This document shows, one piece after another, positions 44,878-57,142 of a stretch of 64,000 nucleotides of DNA; the stretch's first letter is position 1; the number at the start of each line of letters is the position of its first letter. Under the pieces are notes generated by a model, which ran no database searches, was not told the DNA's origin, and was given only the letters and a program-made list of their open reading frames with translations. Both the position numbers and the translations under genes were made by a program. The DNA is from Papiliotrema nemorosa (taxonomy: Eukaryota; Basidiomycota; Tremellomycetes; Tremellales; Rhynchogastremaceae), in assembly GCA_032158125.1 (NCBI GenBank), contig JASKOT010000002.1:682001-746000 (forward strand), in the 5' to 3' direction.

Positions 44878-45704
44878 CTCGTGGTGAGAGTCGAGTGATT
44901 ATAGGTTGCGATAGTTGAAAGAGTGTGGAAATCCTGGTCGGGATGGAAGATTAGTCGAGGTGGTTGCGTCGCGTGTTTATCCCTGAGTGAGAACAACGAG
45001 GTGCCCGATCGGTCCTTCCCGTTGCGATGAGGGGTTGTGGTTGAAAGAGTGTCGGTGGGTTGAACGAATGTCAAGATGGTCGAACCAATCTACGCGTCGA
45101 AGAGGGAGAACAAGAAGGAGAGAGAGTGACTAAGGATGCATGGTGAAGACGTGTTGCACCAGTCGGAGTTTTGTTTGACGAGGGTTGAGGAAGGTGCTGT
45201 GTGAGGATTGATGGCGAGTAGGAAGGGGTCAGTGGAAAGGCTGAAACACTTGTTGAACCAGTTGAATGTAAAAAGTGTGGCAGTGGGCGGAGGGAGTGCG
45301 ATACAGTCCCAAAGGGGGGATATACGATGACAAAAGAGGGTGCTATATACGCGTAGAGCAGTGATTGCAGTGTCCTACGCGTCTATGAAGGTGTATATAG
45401 TTGTGTGTGGTCGAGCAAGAGTGAGTGATGGTGAGGTCGGTCAATGTGATGGCCCCGAGCACCCTTGTTGATGGCACACTCATTGCACACAGAAAAAGCG
45501 GACATGTCCGCTCTAGCGTACCTGGGTGGCAAGAAATCACTCGCGTCGAGAGAGGGGGGGGGGTGGCAAATCCCATCCTTCGGTGATATGGCCAATGTGG
45601 CACTCTGGATTCCAGCACCCTGCCTCCGGTTCTCGGGTACTCGTAACAACATCAAAAGTCTCTCAAGTATCTATCACGAACCATCAAACCACCCTGCACC
45701 CAGC
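44878..45704. other. Long divergent promoter region
   Basis: Separates RAX2 (minus) from PEX19 (plus). It contains a 10-G run at 45554-45563. Small open frames lack similarity. The length suggests long 5' leaders or complex regulation of the polarity gene; this is inference. Confidence 0.45.
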
Positions 45705-46969
45705 ATGCCAGAGTTACCCGCAGCTTCCACATCGTATAGAAATCCAAAAGTCGAAGATGACGATGATGACGATCTCGACGATTTAGATGGTAAACCTTAC
45801 AATTCCCGACCATGGCTCATTCATTGACTCTCCAGATGTCCTCTCGTCTTTCAATAAACCCAGCACATCGAAACGCCCCTTACCAGCTTCTCCACCGAAA
45901 GCTCCTACAGCTGGCTCCTCCGGTCCTCAACCATCCTCTGGCACCGAGCAACAAGCGACAGTGGCAGACGATGAAGACTCTGAAGCTTCCCTCGTAGAAG
46001 GCATGGAATCCCTCCTTCGTCAATTGGCAGGCGACCATCCACCCGGTCCTATGCCTGATACGACCGACGTCAAGTCAGACAAAAAGGAGACGCTCAACCC
46101 GGCAGACCTGAAACCTGGATCGACTGAGGCTTCCCCGGCTGGAATAGGCTTATCGCCCGAAGAGGAAGAAGCAGCATGGCAAAGAGCAGTCGAGATGATG
46201 CTGTCTGGAGAAGGTCTCGAAGCTCTAGGTTTAGATAAGAGCGGTATACCCAACTCGGCACCTCCATTGCCTGATCGTGGCGCACCGGTGAAAGAGGAGA
46301 AGAAGGGTGAACAGTTGGATTTCGACGAGACGATAAGGAGGACTATGGAACAGCTCAAATCGCCTCGTGGTAAATCGAGAGGCGGAGGGGAAAGCAACGG
46401 AGCACCAGATATAGCTGCGTTGTTGGCTCAACTTGGATCTGATCCTTCGGCGCTGGAAGGACTGGGAGAGGGGGACGACGAGCTTGGAGGGTTGTTGGAT
46501 GGCATGATGGCTCAATTGATGACCAAGGAGATATTAGAAGAACCCATGGCGGAGTTGGCTTCAAAGGTGAGCATGTCCTCACCTCGTCTACCTCGTTCAA
46601 GCACTAGATTGCAACAGAGAGGGTATGATGGGACGCTAATCTCAGTATCCGGAATACCTCTCTTCTCCACCTGCCGGAACGACCAAAGAAGATTTGGAAA
46701 AGTATAAACAACAACATAAACTCGTTTCGGCAATAGTGGAGACATTTAGGAAACCCGATTATTCAGATGAAAAGGATAGCAAGACGATATCAAAGCTTGT
46801 TGGAGAGATGCAAGATCTCGGTGGACCCCCTCAGGAGATTATGGGTGATTTACCGGAAGGTTTCGTGAGTTGCCCATAAGTTGTGCTATACTAGCACGAG
46901 CGTGCTTGAGATGCTGATGGCCAGGATCTAGGGGCATTAGGTAACGAAGAACAATGCACGATAATGTAA
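45705..46969 (+). CDS. PEX19: Peroxisomal membrane protein import receptor
   Basis: Four exons (45705-45789, 45836-46566, 46646-46864, 46925-46969) give 359 residues. Pex19 binds newly made peroxisomal membrane proteins in the cytosol and docks on Pex3. The N-terminus is acidic (VEDDDDDDLDDLD) as in the family. The middle has helices SLVEGMESLLRQLAG and AAWQRAVEMMLSGEGLEALG, and the cargo-binding core has LDFDETIRRTMEQLK, LLDGMMAQLMTKEILEEPM, YPEYLSSPPAG and YKQQHKLVSAIVETFRKPDY. The last exon encodes the CaaX box CTIM followed directly by the stop, so the protein should be farnesylated as in yeast and animals. The small last exon exists only if the 60-nt intron is removed, which supports the model. 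Confidence 0.96.
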
Positions 46970-47107
46970 ATGTATCACGACTCGTTGTATATTCGAGAGC
47001 TAGTACACGACAGTCAGACACTCGCAGTTGAATTATCATAATCCATGCAAAAGTGCAAATATACTGTATCAAAACTATCTAGGCCATAAGACAAATCATC
47101 ACGAGCC

Positions 47108-50100
47108 CTAAGCAGTAGCAGCGACCATCGGCGAAGCAGCCAACGGCGACGAAGGAAGATGAGCCACCCTAGGTGCAGGTGCCCGAATATCAAACGATCC
47201 AGTACCGCTCGTACTAGGTTTACCCATGACAATCTTTGCTGCTGGACTGGTGAGATCGTCGAAATCACCATGCAAGACAGCTTCCGACAAGAATTGGACT
47301 GTCGTCTCGAACGAAGCTTTGAGAAGGGGTGAAGACTTGTTGGAGATACCCGTCCGGTTGAAGGGCCTGTATCCTCCGGCATGGGTCTGCGAATAAGTGC
47401 TGAACGCAACGTAGATGTGAATGAGTGTGGCTCACCATATAATCGGCAATGATGGTCAAATGCCTGTAGTCTACCGCAATGGCATAAGCACCAAAGACGG
47501 ATGACACTTCATCGATGACTGCCTTTCGGGCAGCCTCCACACCATATGTCGTCAACAAGGCATAAATGTCGTTCGAGGTGACTCGGTCCAGGTCGACCAG
47601 CTCATCCGCCAATGCGTGCATACCGCTCAAGTTGGATCCCTCAGTGATGAGGTGTCGCTGGGATCAACAATAGCACATTTGGATGAGACGCCATAACTCA
47701 CGGTAAAGTTTCCTTTGTCATCGTACACCTTCATACAGCGCCCAATGTTGGTGACTTCATGGATGACAGAAGCCCGACAAGTCCTCTCGACAATGTCAAC
47801 CAGCAACAATTTCGGTGCATCCGCCGGGAACTGCCATTAGTCTTCTTACCCTTGATGCTCTCGTCATGTTCTGACTCACCTCGAGGTCGAATTGTGCAGA
47901 CTTTCCAGAATGCAGATCAAAGCTGAAACTCGTGGCGTATTTCGATGCAGCCTTGAACGTATCCGCCAGAAGATCCGCCTGTTTGTCCCTCTCAGCCTTC
48001 AATGCCGGATCCACATCCATCCCCTCTTCATCATCGTCTCTACCCTCATCTGTCGTCTCGAGGTGTTTCTCGACGTAATCTTCCAGGTCAACTTCACCTT
48101 CCGGCACTTCGTCCTCTTCATATTCGTGTTGTGTGGCCTGTTTGGCGCGTTTCGCTTGCCCCGCATCGTTATCATCATCGTCGAGCTCGTCATCCCTGCC
48201 TCTCCTGGCTCCAGACTCGTCCGATGGCACATCATCCTCGTCGACTCCAGCTCGGACCTTGAGACCAGCGCCCACAGCGAGATCCTGGCTTTGAGCCGCC
48301 TTGGCTGTTCGCATCTCCTGCAGAATCTCCTTCTTGAGCCTCCAAGACAAGTTGAATGCGACCGCCTCATGTAGTTGATCTGGAGTAAGACCGTACTCCT
48401 CCATGTACTCTTCCGCGGGGTAGAACTCCAACAACACAGTGTACTTTCGCAGTCGAGCATCCGTGTTGGTCCGCGCAGAGAGCTGCTCGGTGACTGTCAC
48501 TCGCTCGATCACCTCAGACAACGTCAACTTCGAGACCTGCTTGATGAAGGCCTCGAGATCGGCGTCGGAGACTGTATCTCGCAAGGGAAGCTTCATCGTA
48601 GGTGTCTGAGGCTTCTGCGCGGCGGTCATGACGATTTCTCGCAATCGAGGAATACCAAGGGTGACGTTGGCGGCACCGTGACCGGCCAAATGGAAAGTGT
48701 TCAGCGTCATCTGGGTCGATGGTTCTCCGACACTATACGTCAGCCCGACTATTGCAGTATCCACAAGTGTGACTTACCCTTGAGAGGCCAGTAGACCGAC
48801 GGCTTCTCCAGGATCGACCAATCCTCGCATATACCTCGCTCTGGCCAAGTTGAGGTACTCCTTGTCCGGTATCCTCTCGCTGGCGTAGGGAGAAGGCTTG
48901 ATGACACCCTTCTTTGACAGGTATCCCAATTTGTTGTCCTCGATATATGCCCCAATCTTCGAGGCATACTTCTCAGACATGCTACCGAGGTATCGACTAG
49001 GCGAGAACTTCGACAATACCGGCTCGTACTTTCCGGGCTTCTTCAATGCCTTCTTCATGTGATCCACAGCCTCACCTCGGACAACTGCGTTGCCCTCGAG
49101 CAAGGGTTTGGGGTTGTATCGCTGAATAAGCGAATCATGATTCCTCGCGGCAAAATCGAATGCTTCCAAATGTTTCGATCGAGTGACATCCAGAGAATCC
49201 TCTCCATAAAGGAATTGCAGGATAGACGAATCAGAGTCTCGAACAGTGTGGTCGTAGTGCACCTTGACACCTTCTAGATGCTTGATCAAACATCGTTGAA
49301 GGTAACCCGATCGAGAAGTTTTGACGGCCGTATCGATCAAACCCTCTCGTCCGGCCATACAATGGAAATAGTACTCTTGCGGTCGAATACCCGTCAAGAA
49401 TCGATTCGCAACGTAACCACCTGCTCGAGCCGAAGTGTCGAAAGGCTTGAAAGACGGAAGCGTCTTACCAGACACCATGGTCGGTACTCGACGACCTTCG
49501 AGCGCTTGTTGACCTAGCAGTGTTGAGATTTGCGAAGCATTGACCTTGGATCCCTTGGCACCGGAAATAGTCATCATTTGCATATTATTGTCCGGGAAAG
49601 GTCGAACGAGGTATTTCGGCAGAACTTCATTGTTGATCTTCGAAGTCGTCTTGTTGAAGGAAGATTGCATGACAGCGTCGAGACCCGCCATGAGGTTGTC
49701 GTCCCGAAGGGTCTCTTCCAGTCGGATGGTGAGGTTTCGAGCCGTTTCCGGGTCTTCTATCCTAGAGTTTTCAGGAAGACCAACATACTTCATCGCTGTC
49801 TTTGCTCCATCCGCGCTGGCTTGAGCGAGAATATCCTTTCGCAGCTTTTCACCCTCAGCAGTGAGAATCAGATCGTCCATCCTACATGAAAAGGCATCGT
49901 GCTGCAGGTATTTCGTCAATAGTCGAGAAAGAACACCCAGCAGTCGATTGGCGATCATCGGACCGTACAACTCATGGACCGAGTGGATAAGACCGTATTC
50001 GGAGGCACCGTATTGTGACTTGTCGAGCACACCGCAGATGAGGTGACCATCCAGGAAGATTGTGGTCTCTTCCGACATGGCCGGGTCGGAAAATTTGTCT

Positions 50101-52794
50101 CGGTTCCACAGGTTGTGCTGGATCTTATTCCTAGACTCCAGGTTCAATCCCTTTGCGTTCGAGGGCGTCAAGTTGAGAAGGATGGTCGAGAGGATCTGTT
50201 TTCCGGTCCACATGGGTACTGGTTTGAATATCGCCGGTGGCAGAGTGACAATCCGCCCATCCCCACTGTAGTTGTTCTCCGTTCGTAGAGCACCGTAGAT
50301 GAGCTGGAAATATTGGTCTCGCGTGAAGAAGGACGATCGATTGCAAAGCCATACTCCAGCCACGACGTGATCCTGAATCAAACCTCGAAGGGGTTTTCCG
50401 GATGTTGGGACGAGATACTGGTTGTCGGTATTGGCAATCATCAGAGCTTCTGCTCGGGCGACCTCGTTTTCTATCTGATCAACACGTGTATCTCAGCAGA
50501 AAGATTAAACGTACGAGGGAAATGGATGTTCATCTCATCACCATCGAAATCGGCATTGTAGGAGTTACTTGTAATCAGCCTTGGATACCGCCTGCAACTT
50601 TCCACTCACCAGTTGGCGTAGTGCATTCGGATAGTTTTCTCTCCAAGAAGCACCTTGACCTTGTGCGCCATCATACTAGGTTTATGCAAAGTGGGCTGCC
50701 GGTTGAGAATAACGATATCTCCGTCTCGGATATGTCGATACACCTTTTTGTTTCGCGAAGATGGGCCGGCAGAGTGAGAAAAGGCATCGCTCTGAGGGGT
50801 CAACAGCTGGTTGGCGATCGCTGTTCGCTGTTCAAGAGTTGTCCTGTCCAGTGAGACTTGCGATCCATCCTCGTTCTGGACCAATGACGCTCCGGGATGA
50901 ACACGAGGTCCGTTGATGACCAGTTGACGCATCTCGGCGATATTGTGCGCAGTGACGGGCTCGGGGTAGGTAAGCTTCTTGGCGAAGACAGGCGGTATGC
51001 CAATTTCATTTGTCTCGATATTGATATCGGGTGAAATGACTGATCGAGCGGCATAGTTGACTCGTTTACCCTGTCGTCAGTGAAGCTCAAGGTTCCGACT
51101 CACCATCATGTGCTTTCGGAATAAACCCTCCTTCTTCTCCAACAGCTGTTTTACACCGGGCGGCGGAAGCTTACCCTGTCGCATGACATTGGGGTTCTTT
51201 GAGCTGTCAATGAAACTGTTGACATCATGTTGCAGTTTAACCAAAGCCTCGAGGAGCATTGGGAAGACTCGCATGGCCTCGGTCTTCTGTATCGCATCAA
51301 AGACCAACTCTCCCTTCTCCGCTTTCTCATTGTCCCGCAACCGTTGAGTGAGATCGGTGATGCGCCTCGAGGTGGTGATGACGGCAGAAAGAAGAGAATT
51401 CTGAGCGTTCTCAAACAGCTCGTCTCCCATCTTTGCAGGAGGTCTGAATCGGGTAGGAGTGACGGGGATGACTTCCAAGAAGAACATGTCGGCAATCTTG
51501 GTGGGTGATGGAGTTCGTGCAGAGCTACTGGGTACGCCGTGTCGACCAAAGAGCAGCATGGCAAGTTCGCTCTCCTTGTTGAATAATATACGCAGATGAG
51601 AACGGACCTCGCTGACCGACATGACCTTTTCGTTACGTGCCCTGGCGCCTTTGATTTGTCCGCTGGCAGTCTTAGCAACGGCTTGCTCGATGTCGTTCTC
51701 CTCATCTTCCTCTTCTTCCGACTCATGGACCGACTCGTCGACTTCCATTTCGTTGTCTTCCCCGGCTTCACTACCATCCGTATCCGAAGCGTCGCCGTTG
51801 ACATGACCGTTGGAGACTGCCGACTTCTTTCTGCTCCTCGAATCGCTGACCATGTTCGTCCTTTTCACACCCAGCGTTGCGTTGACCAGCTTCTGTTTGG
51901 CGTCAAGTTCGAGTTCGATGATCTTGACCGTCTTATCCTTTCGGAATGTTGGGTTTTGTCTAATTTTAGTCAGTTACACAGATCAGTCTATCACCGAGTG
52001 ATACTCACGCAAGACACCTTGAACACCTGACTCTCCACGGTCTTTGCTGTACTCGCAGAACCTCATCCAACAGAGCTCTCCTCTCGGTATAAACCAGCCC
52101 ATCCTTGTACTCATCCTTCGTTCCACCTCTCTTTGCTGCCCTGTGTAATTGCCCCTTGACGTATTTTTGCAGCTTGACAATGAAATCTGCCGCGGTCTGA
52201 GGGTCGATCGTGGCGCCTTTGGCTTTCTTGTCCTTCTTCTTTCCGCCCTCCGTTTCTTCCTCCTCTTCCGGCTCCTCATCTCGGGCCGTAGGGACAAATT
52301 TGGCGACTTCATGGGACTCAGCGATCAGACCTGCATCCAGCAGTCTTATTCGGGCAATGTATTGTTGAAGCTGTACCATGAGCCAATTTCAGGCGCAATA
52401 TCGGGCAGACTCACGACGAGTTCGGGCATTTTGAAGTGATGACAGTACAGACAAGTGGCATACAGCAGCTTGTATGCTTGTCCCATGAATATGGGGTGAT
52501 AAACCGGTACAGGCAGCTCTACATGTCCATAGTGACCCGGACAAGCGAAATATGACAGATTACAAGTCTCGCATCTGACGTTAGCATTTTTGGCCGTGGA
52601 ACGACTTACACATCGCGAGAGGTCATGGGACCCAGCTTGGGGTCGTATAGACCTCCTTTGTTTGGGAGATTGAGGTTGTCGAGCAGTACAGGGTTGTCAC
52701 ATTGCTTGACTGACATTGCCCGGACATCTTCAGAGGAGAGGAAGGAGAAGGATAGGGAGGAGATTTCGGTGTGGATCGGATGAGCGATGTCCAT
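47108..52794 (-). CDS. RPA190: RNA polymerase I largest subunit (A190)
   Basis: Eleven exons (complement of 52610-52794, 52415-52574, 52009-52370, 51104-51959, 50610-51070, 50515-50567, 48778-50470, 47880-48732, 47702-47830, 47436-47657, 47108-47386) give 1750 residues. It forms the clamp and active centre of the polymerase that makes 35S rRNA. The N-terminus has the zinc site CETC...CPGHYGH and [15 protein letters not shown] second Cys pair is [14 protein letters not shown]. The catalytic Asp triad lies in [18 protein letters not shown], rebuilt by joining three exons. Pol I-specific blocks include [19 protein letters not shown], the bridge-helix region [20 protein letters not shown], and the C-terminal [20 protein letters not shown]. 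An acidic insert near residue 1450 ([15 protein letters not shown]) is typical of A190. Start is the ATG at 52794 ([15 protein letters not shown]). Introns are 33-49 nt. Confidence 0.97.
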
Positions 52795-53183
52795 TTTGAA
52801 CACTTGATACTCGTGATAGATTGAAAGGTGGAGGAGAGCTCAGCCGAAGCTGGCGATGAGGGTGTCGATGGCGAGGGGGAGGGTGTTGTAGATTGGGTAG
52901 GGGGTTGGGATGTAGACCTGCACTCGGGGTGCAACTTTTTGCGAAGGTACAGGTGATCTGAACCACGTGGCAGAAGCAAGTGCAGTGCCATATTTGATTC
53001 CGCTCCCTCGTCGGGGGGACAGGGGTTTATCCGGGCGAGATGAGAGATGAGATCGACAACAACAATTGGAATAGGGCCAAGTAGATAAAGCATATCCCGG
53101 GCGACAAAGTCTACAAGCTGCTTAGAGAGCATAAAAGGAAGCTCGACGCAGCAGAGGAGAGACCACAAGGTCTTCTACAGGAG
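52795..53183. other. Divergent promoter between RPA190 and the ACBP gene
   Basis: A 389-bp region between two start codons on opposite strands. It must contain both promoters. No specific factor site was recognised. Confidence 0.55.
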
Positions 53184-54728
53184 ATGTCATACCCGGCCAT
53201 AGATGCGTGAGTCCCCGGTACCCGCGAGACCTCGCCTGACAGATTTAGCCAATTCAACAGGGCTGTCGATATCGTACAGAGGTATGCATGAGGAAGCAGG
53301 AAGTTCCCACTGACAATCAAGTCTGCCCAAAGGCGGGCCAGTACAGACGACATATGAGGAAAAGCTATGCCTGTATTCACTATACAAGCAAGGTATGCAG
53401 GCCATCACAGGAATGCCCATCCGAATGGGAATGCTGATTCCCTTCAGCGACCGAGGGAGATATTACAGTATCGCGACCAGGAATGCTGGATATGCTAGGC
53501 AGAGCCAAGTGGTAAGTACATGCTCACCCAGTGCATACATGGCTGCTTGAGCAAAAGTTCGTATCCGCTCACGCGACTAGGGATTCCTGGAGAAAGCAAA
53601 AAGGAACCGACAAGACGCAAGCTAAACAACGATACGTCGCTGCTTTGCTCAAGGTGAGCTTGTAAATGCTAGAGGTCTTCATGGCTGAGGCAGCAGATAC
53701 TTCGGAAACACGCCTCTTATAACGGTGTCGAGCAGATCATTGCGGAAATCGAAGCATTTACCGGTCTCACTCGCGTCTCCTCGTCAGCCTCCTCCTCCTC
53801 GTCTTACCATTCTTCCCAAGCTTCTCCACCGGAATCCGACTCCATTCATACCGACAACCGTTATCTTCCGCCCGATCCGCAATTGCCCATACCCGACGTT
53901 GCTCCGGATATCGTCCCGCCTTCAGCACTTACTTCCTCTCATCGGTCTCTCCTGAATCTGCTACAAACGCCCGGGATACCCTCCGAGCCGTCACTATCCC
54001 AACACATGGTCAACAACGTCCCCACAACTAGGCAGGGTAGCCTGCGAGGTGGTAGCGAAGGTCGAAAGGGATCTGTCAGCTCTGTTCGATACATCCGTCC
54101 AAGCGTCCCTACACCCGCCGCTTCGCAGCTCGGCTCAGTGCACGAACCTCAAATCGCTTCGGGATCCAGACCATATTTACCCCTCATGCCGGCAGTACGA
54201 GACTATGGTACGCCAGATATGGCCTCGGCGTCTCATCTGGGAGTCGGTACGCCCGCCTTCCCTCGACCTCAAGCTTCGCCCTCAATCTACTCTCAGGTAC
54301 ATCCGGCAATACCTCAAACGCTGCAGCAGATACAAATATCGCTGACTGCCATACACGAGCGACTGTCAACCTTGGAACGTACACAGTCAATGCTACTCCG
54401 CCGGGAGGCGCGCAGGAAAAGCTGGAAAGTGTTCAGCTGGGGCAGCGGAGAGGCCGACGAGTTGGACGAGATAGAAGATGAAGCATATAGAGCCAAGTGG
54501 GGCAAGACGACTACGGCTACGACGACGCAGAAGCGGCCCGCCCGAGGTATGACGATACGGGCGATCTGGGTGCTCCTCACTGCCATACGGCGCGTCATGG
54601 TGGATCTCGGTGTAGGAGTGTTGATAGGAATGGTGGTCGTGGTGGCCCTAGGAGGTGGCTGGGGGAGAGCGAGAGGGACATTGACGAGACTATTCGCGCG
54701 GACAAGGAAGTTTATTCGAGAGTCATAA
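53184..54728 (+). CDS. Acyl-CoA-binding membrane protein, ATG37/ACBD5-like
   Basis: Six exons (53184-53206, 53249-53281, 53322-53392, 53448-53511, 53581-53653, 53697-54728) give 431 residues. Residues 1-95 are a complete acyl-CoA-binding domain: QFNRAVDIVQSLPKGGPVQT, YEEKLCLYSLYKQATEGD, RPGMLDMLGRAKWDSW and AKQRYVAALLKIL. After about 220 disordered residues comes a helix with MLLRREARRKSW, and a C-terminal membrane helix (VDLGVGVLIGMVVVVALGGG) with a basic tail. ACBP plus C-terminal tail anchor is the layout of Atg37 (pexophagy) and ACBD5 (peroxisome-ER contact), so a peroxisomal membrane role is the best inference. A general ER acyl-CoA carrier is the alternative. The first coding exon is only 23 nt. 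Confidence 0.88.
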
Positions 54729-54848
54729 GATGTCCGCACCATACCCGCTCATTTGAGGTAATCGTTACAATGCATGTGCTCGTCATCTTCGGCGATATTG
54801 TATACCATCCACTTTCGCTGTTGGGCGCCATAACTTGATGCCATACAC

Positions 54849-55707
54849 CTAGAAGAATCTCCACCAAACGAAGAGGATGAAGAAGAAACCGATTCCACCG
54901 ATCGGTGCCCATTTTCGCAGCAAGGCTTGCAGATTGATGTTCCTTGCTGCTTTCCGATACTTGACAGACTCTGCCCGCAAAGAAGTCGACAAGTGTGACA
55001 TCCCTGTGCTTATCAGGCCATATTCTCCATGGCACATGGCGACTCACGGTCCAAGCTGTCACCTCTCCAGAGAAGATCCTCCATGTTCTTTGTCATAATC
55101 TTCGTCACATCATTAAGGTTCTGGTTCAACTGATCGAGTTGGCTACTCGGTCCCGCACTCTGGCCCGCGCCCTGCGTCAACGTCCTTGAATCTCTATACA
55201 GTCGGGTAGTTTTGCTGATGAACGTATCTACGATGAGCTCTTCTGACAAATGAAAGCGTTGGGGGCTCACCGAAAGCCATGAAGGCGTAAGGACGAGTGA
55301 CAGATTCAATCTTGCCCTCGTAGCTCCTTTGAAACTCCTTCGACAGCTCGTCGAGGTATGAAAAGGCGAGTTTACGTGGATAGGAGGAATCGCAAATACA
55401 CATATAGATAACCTTGTCCACAATCAGATAACTACACATCAGCTCATGTCCTGGCCGGGGGGACGACTGATAGCTGACTGTAAGGTGTATTGACCTGATT
55501 CGATGGAACATGCGGGTTCGGAATTTGCGTTGAGTCGACGGAAGACCAACTTTGATTGTTGCTTGTACTCGGTAAGAGCCTTCTCCGTCTGGCACTATCA
55601 GCTGCCTTGCACAACGGAAACACTGGCAAGCTTACACTCTCATCGTCTACACTGGCCGCGAGGGGTAGCGCATCGCTGACTCTGAATATTGTTGTTGACC
55701 TGACCAT
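54849..55707 (-). CDS. SEC22: R-SNARE of ER-Golgi transport
   Basis: Five exons (complement of 55636-55707, 55479-55594, 55271-55431, 55048-55227, 54849-55003) give 227 residues. An N-terminal longin domain (MVRSTTIFRVSDALPLAASV, YTLHYLIVDKVIYMCICDSS, YPRKLAFSYLDELSKEFQ) is followed by the SNARE helix LDQLNQNLNDVTKIMTKNME, with the zero-layer Arg in LLWRGDSLDRM, and a C-terminal tail anchor (GGIGFFFILFVWWRFF). Sec22 acts in COPI/COPII vesicle fusion. The donor of the second intron is GTCAGC, unusual but required by frame. Divergent from the RWDD2-like gene. Confidence 0.96.
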
Positions 55708-55922
55708 TTTGCCAGATTTGAGGTGCGAGGTGTAGATTGAGATAATGATTCCAGCTGTTGAGCGCGTGTCCAATGGGTCGGATTGCGGGGCACTTTATAG
55801 GTAGTAGTACTGGAGGGGTATATTTAAGGTCACACACTATAACCACACTCGGTCGTATGCATGCACGTTGAATCACCTTTCACCTCGAACTTGCAGGTAA
55901 ACAGCAATGAGGACGAGGTAGC

Positions 55923-56708
55923 ATGAGCGATAGTGCCCTCGACGTGGAGATAGAGCTCATCGAGTCGTCGCTTTTACCTGCGGAGCATCTGGAGACGAGT
56001 CTCGACAATGGGACCAGGACCATCTCCATCTCAAGCCAAGACAGCGATCTCAACATTCGGGTGACCATCGCTGTTGTCACCTACCCCACCGCTGAGAGCG
56101 TCAAGGTGGAGATACGTGGCGCAAATGACGGTCGTGATGAAGCAGAAGGATGGCGGCAATGGGTTTCTGAGCGAATGAAAGATTGGTCAACAGAGGATGA
56201 ATATCCTCTGTTTCAGATCCTGACGGACGAATTGCTACCCCTGCTAGCACCGACTACAGCGCCTTCATCGCCCAAGCAACCTCATCAAGAAGCGACCTCG
56301 GCAAAGGAGAATGACGAGAAACCTCACCATGTCCTCCTCACTTCGCACCACCTCATCGCACCTTCCAAGCGCAAAGATCTCAACTCTTTATCATCCCAAC
56401 TCTCTCTGGCTGGCTTTGCCAAGACTGGTCATCCAGGCATAATGTACGCTATAGGATCTCGCTCCGATCTCGTAGAATGGCTGCGGGAGGTCAAATCATG
56501 GCAGTGGTTAGCATTACGAGTGAGGATTTCGCCTGAACCGATCGAAGAGGAGGAGAGTGGAGGGAGGGGAAAGGAGAGCGGCGCGAGAGGAGGAAGAGGG
56601 AGGGGTGAGTGGGTGGAGTTGGAGAAGGTCGGGGAGGCTGTAGAGTGGATGAGGAAGAGAGGGAGGGAGAAGATGTTGACAGATCTTGGCATGGGGGTTG
56701 GCGCCTAA
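55923..56708 (+). CDS. RWDD2-like protein (RWD domain plus DUF1115)
   Basis: Intronless, 261 residues. Residues 1-115 fit an RWD fold (LDVEIELIESSLLP, LNIRVTIAVVTYPTAESVKV, FQILTDELLPLL). The C-terminal half carries the DUF1115 pattern seen in RWDD2 and PRPF3-related proteins: HVLLTSHHLIAPSKRKDL, LSLAGFAKTGHPGIMYAIG and LREVKSWQWLALRVR. RWD domains mediate protein interactions; the function of RWDD2 proteins is not established. A Gly/Arg/Glu-rich low-complexity insert near residue 215 is unusual. Confidence 0.82.
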   Translation: MSDSALDVEIELIESSLLPAEHLETSLDNGTRTISISSQDSDLNIRVTIAVVTYPTAESVKVEIRGANDGRDEAEGWRQWVSERMKDWSTEDEYPLFQILTDELLPLLAPTTAPSSPKQPHQEATSAKENDEKPHHVLLTSHHLIAPSKRKDLNSLSSQLSLAGFAKTGHPGIMYAIGSRSDLVEWLREVKSWQWLALRVRISPEPIEEEESGGRGKESGARGGRGRGEWVELEKVGEAVEWMRKRGREKMLTDLGMGVGA

Positions 56709-57142
56709 AGGTGATCGAGCATGAGGGACACTGCGATGCATCGCATAAAGGCTCATCGAAGACGACAGCTCAGAAAAGCTAGCACGGGTTTGATGACATG
56801 GGGTACAAGCTAATATCTTCCTGAAAACCCAAAGAGTGATCATACGTGCGAATCGAGTTGTGGAAATGCGGACACTAGTCTGAATGCAGCGTCGTCATGG
56901 TCGCTCCGTGGACGAGAAGTCCGCGCGGAAGACTCAAGGAGCAAGGCTGGAAGAGTCTCGACCCTGTCAATCCTTTCTGGCTCGAGGGCGTGCTCGCACA
57001 CACTGTGAAGACCAGAAGAGGCTTTGGCCACGTAAAACCCCTTTACTTCTCTATTTTCGGAGACGTACATATAATACTCGTGAGACTCATGGCGGGTGGC
57101 AAGTCATCGATAATTCCCCAGCAAATCATCCATTTACCAACA
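56709..57142. other. Intergenic region upstream of the 57-62 kb array
   Basis: Between the RWDD2-like gene and the first member of the array, both on the plus strand. No feature recognised. Confidence 0.4.
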
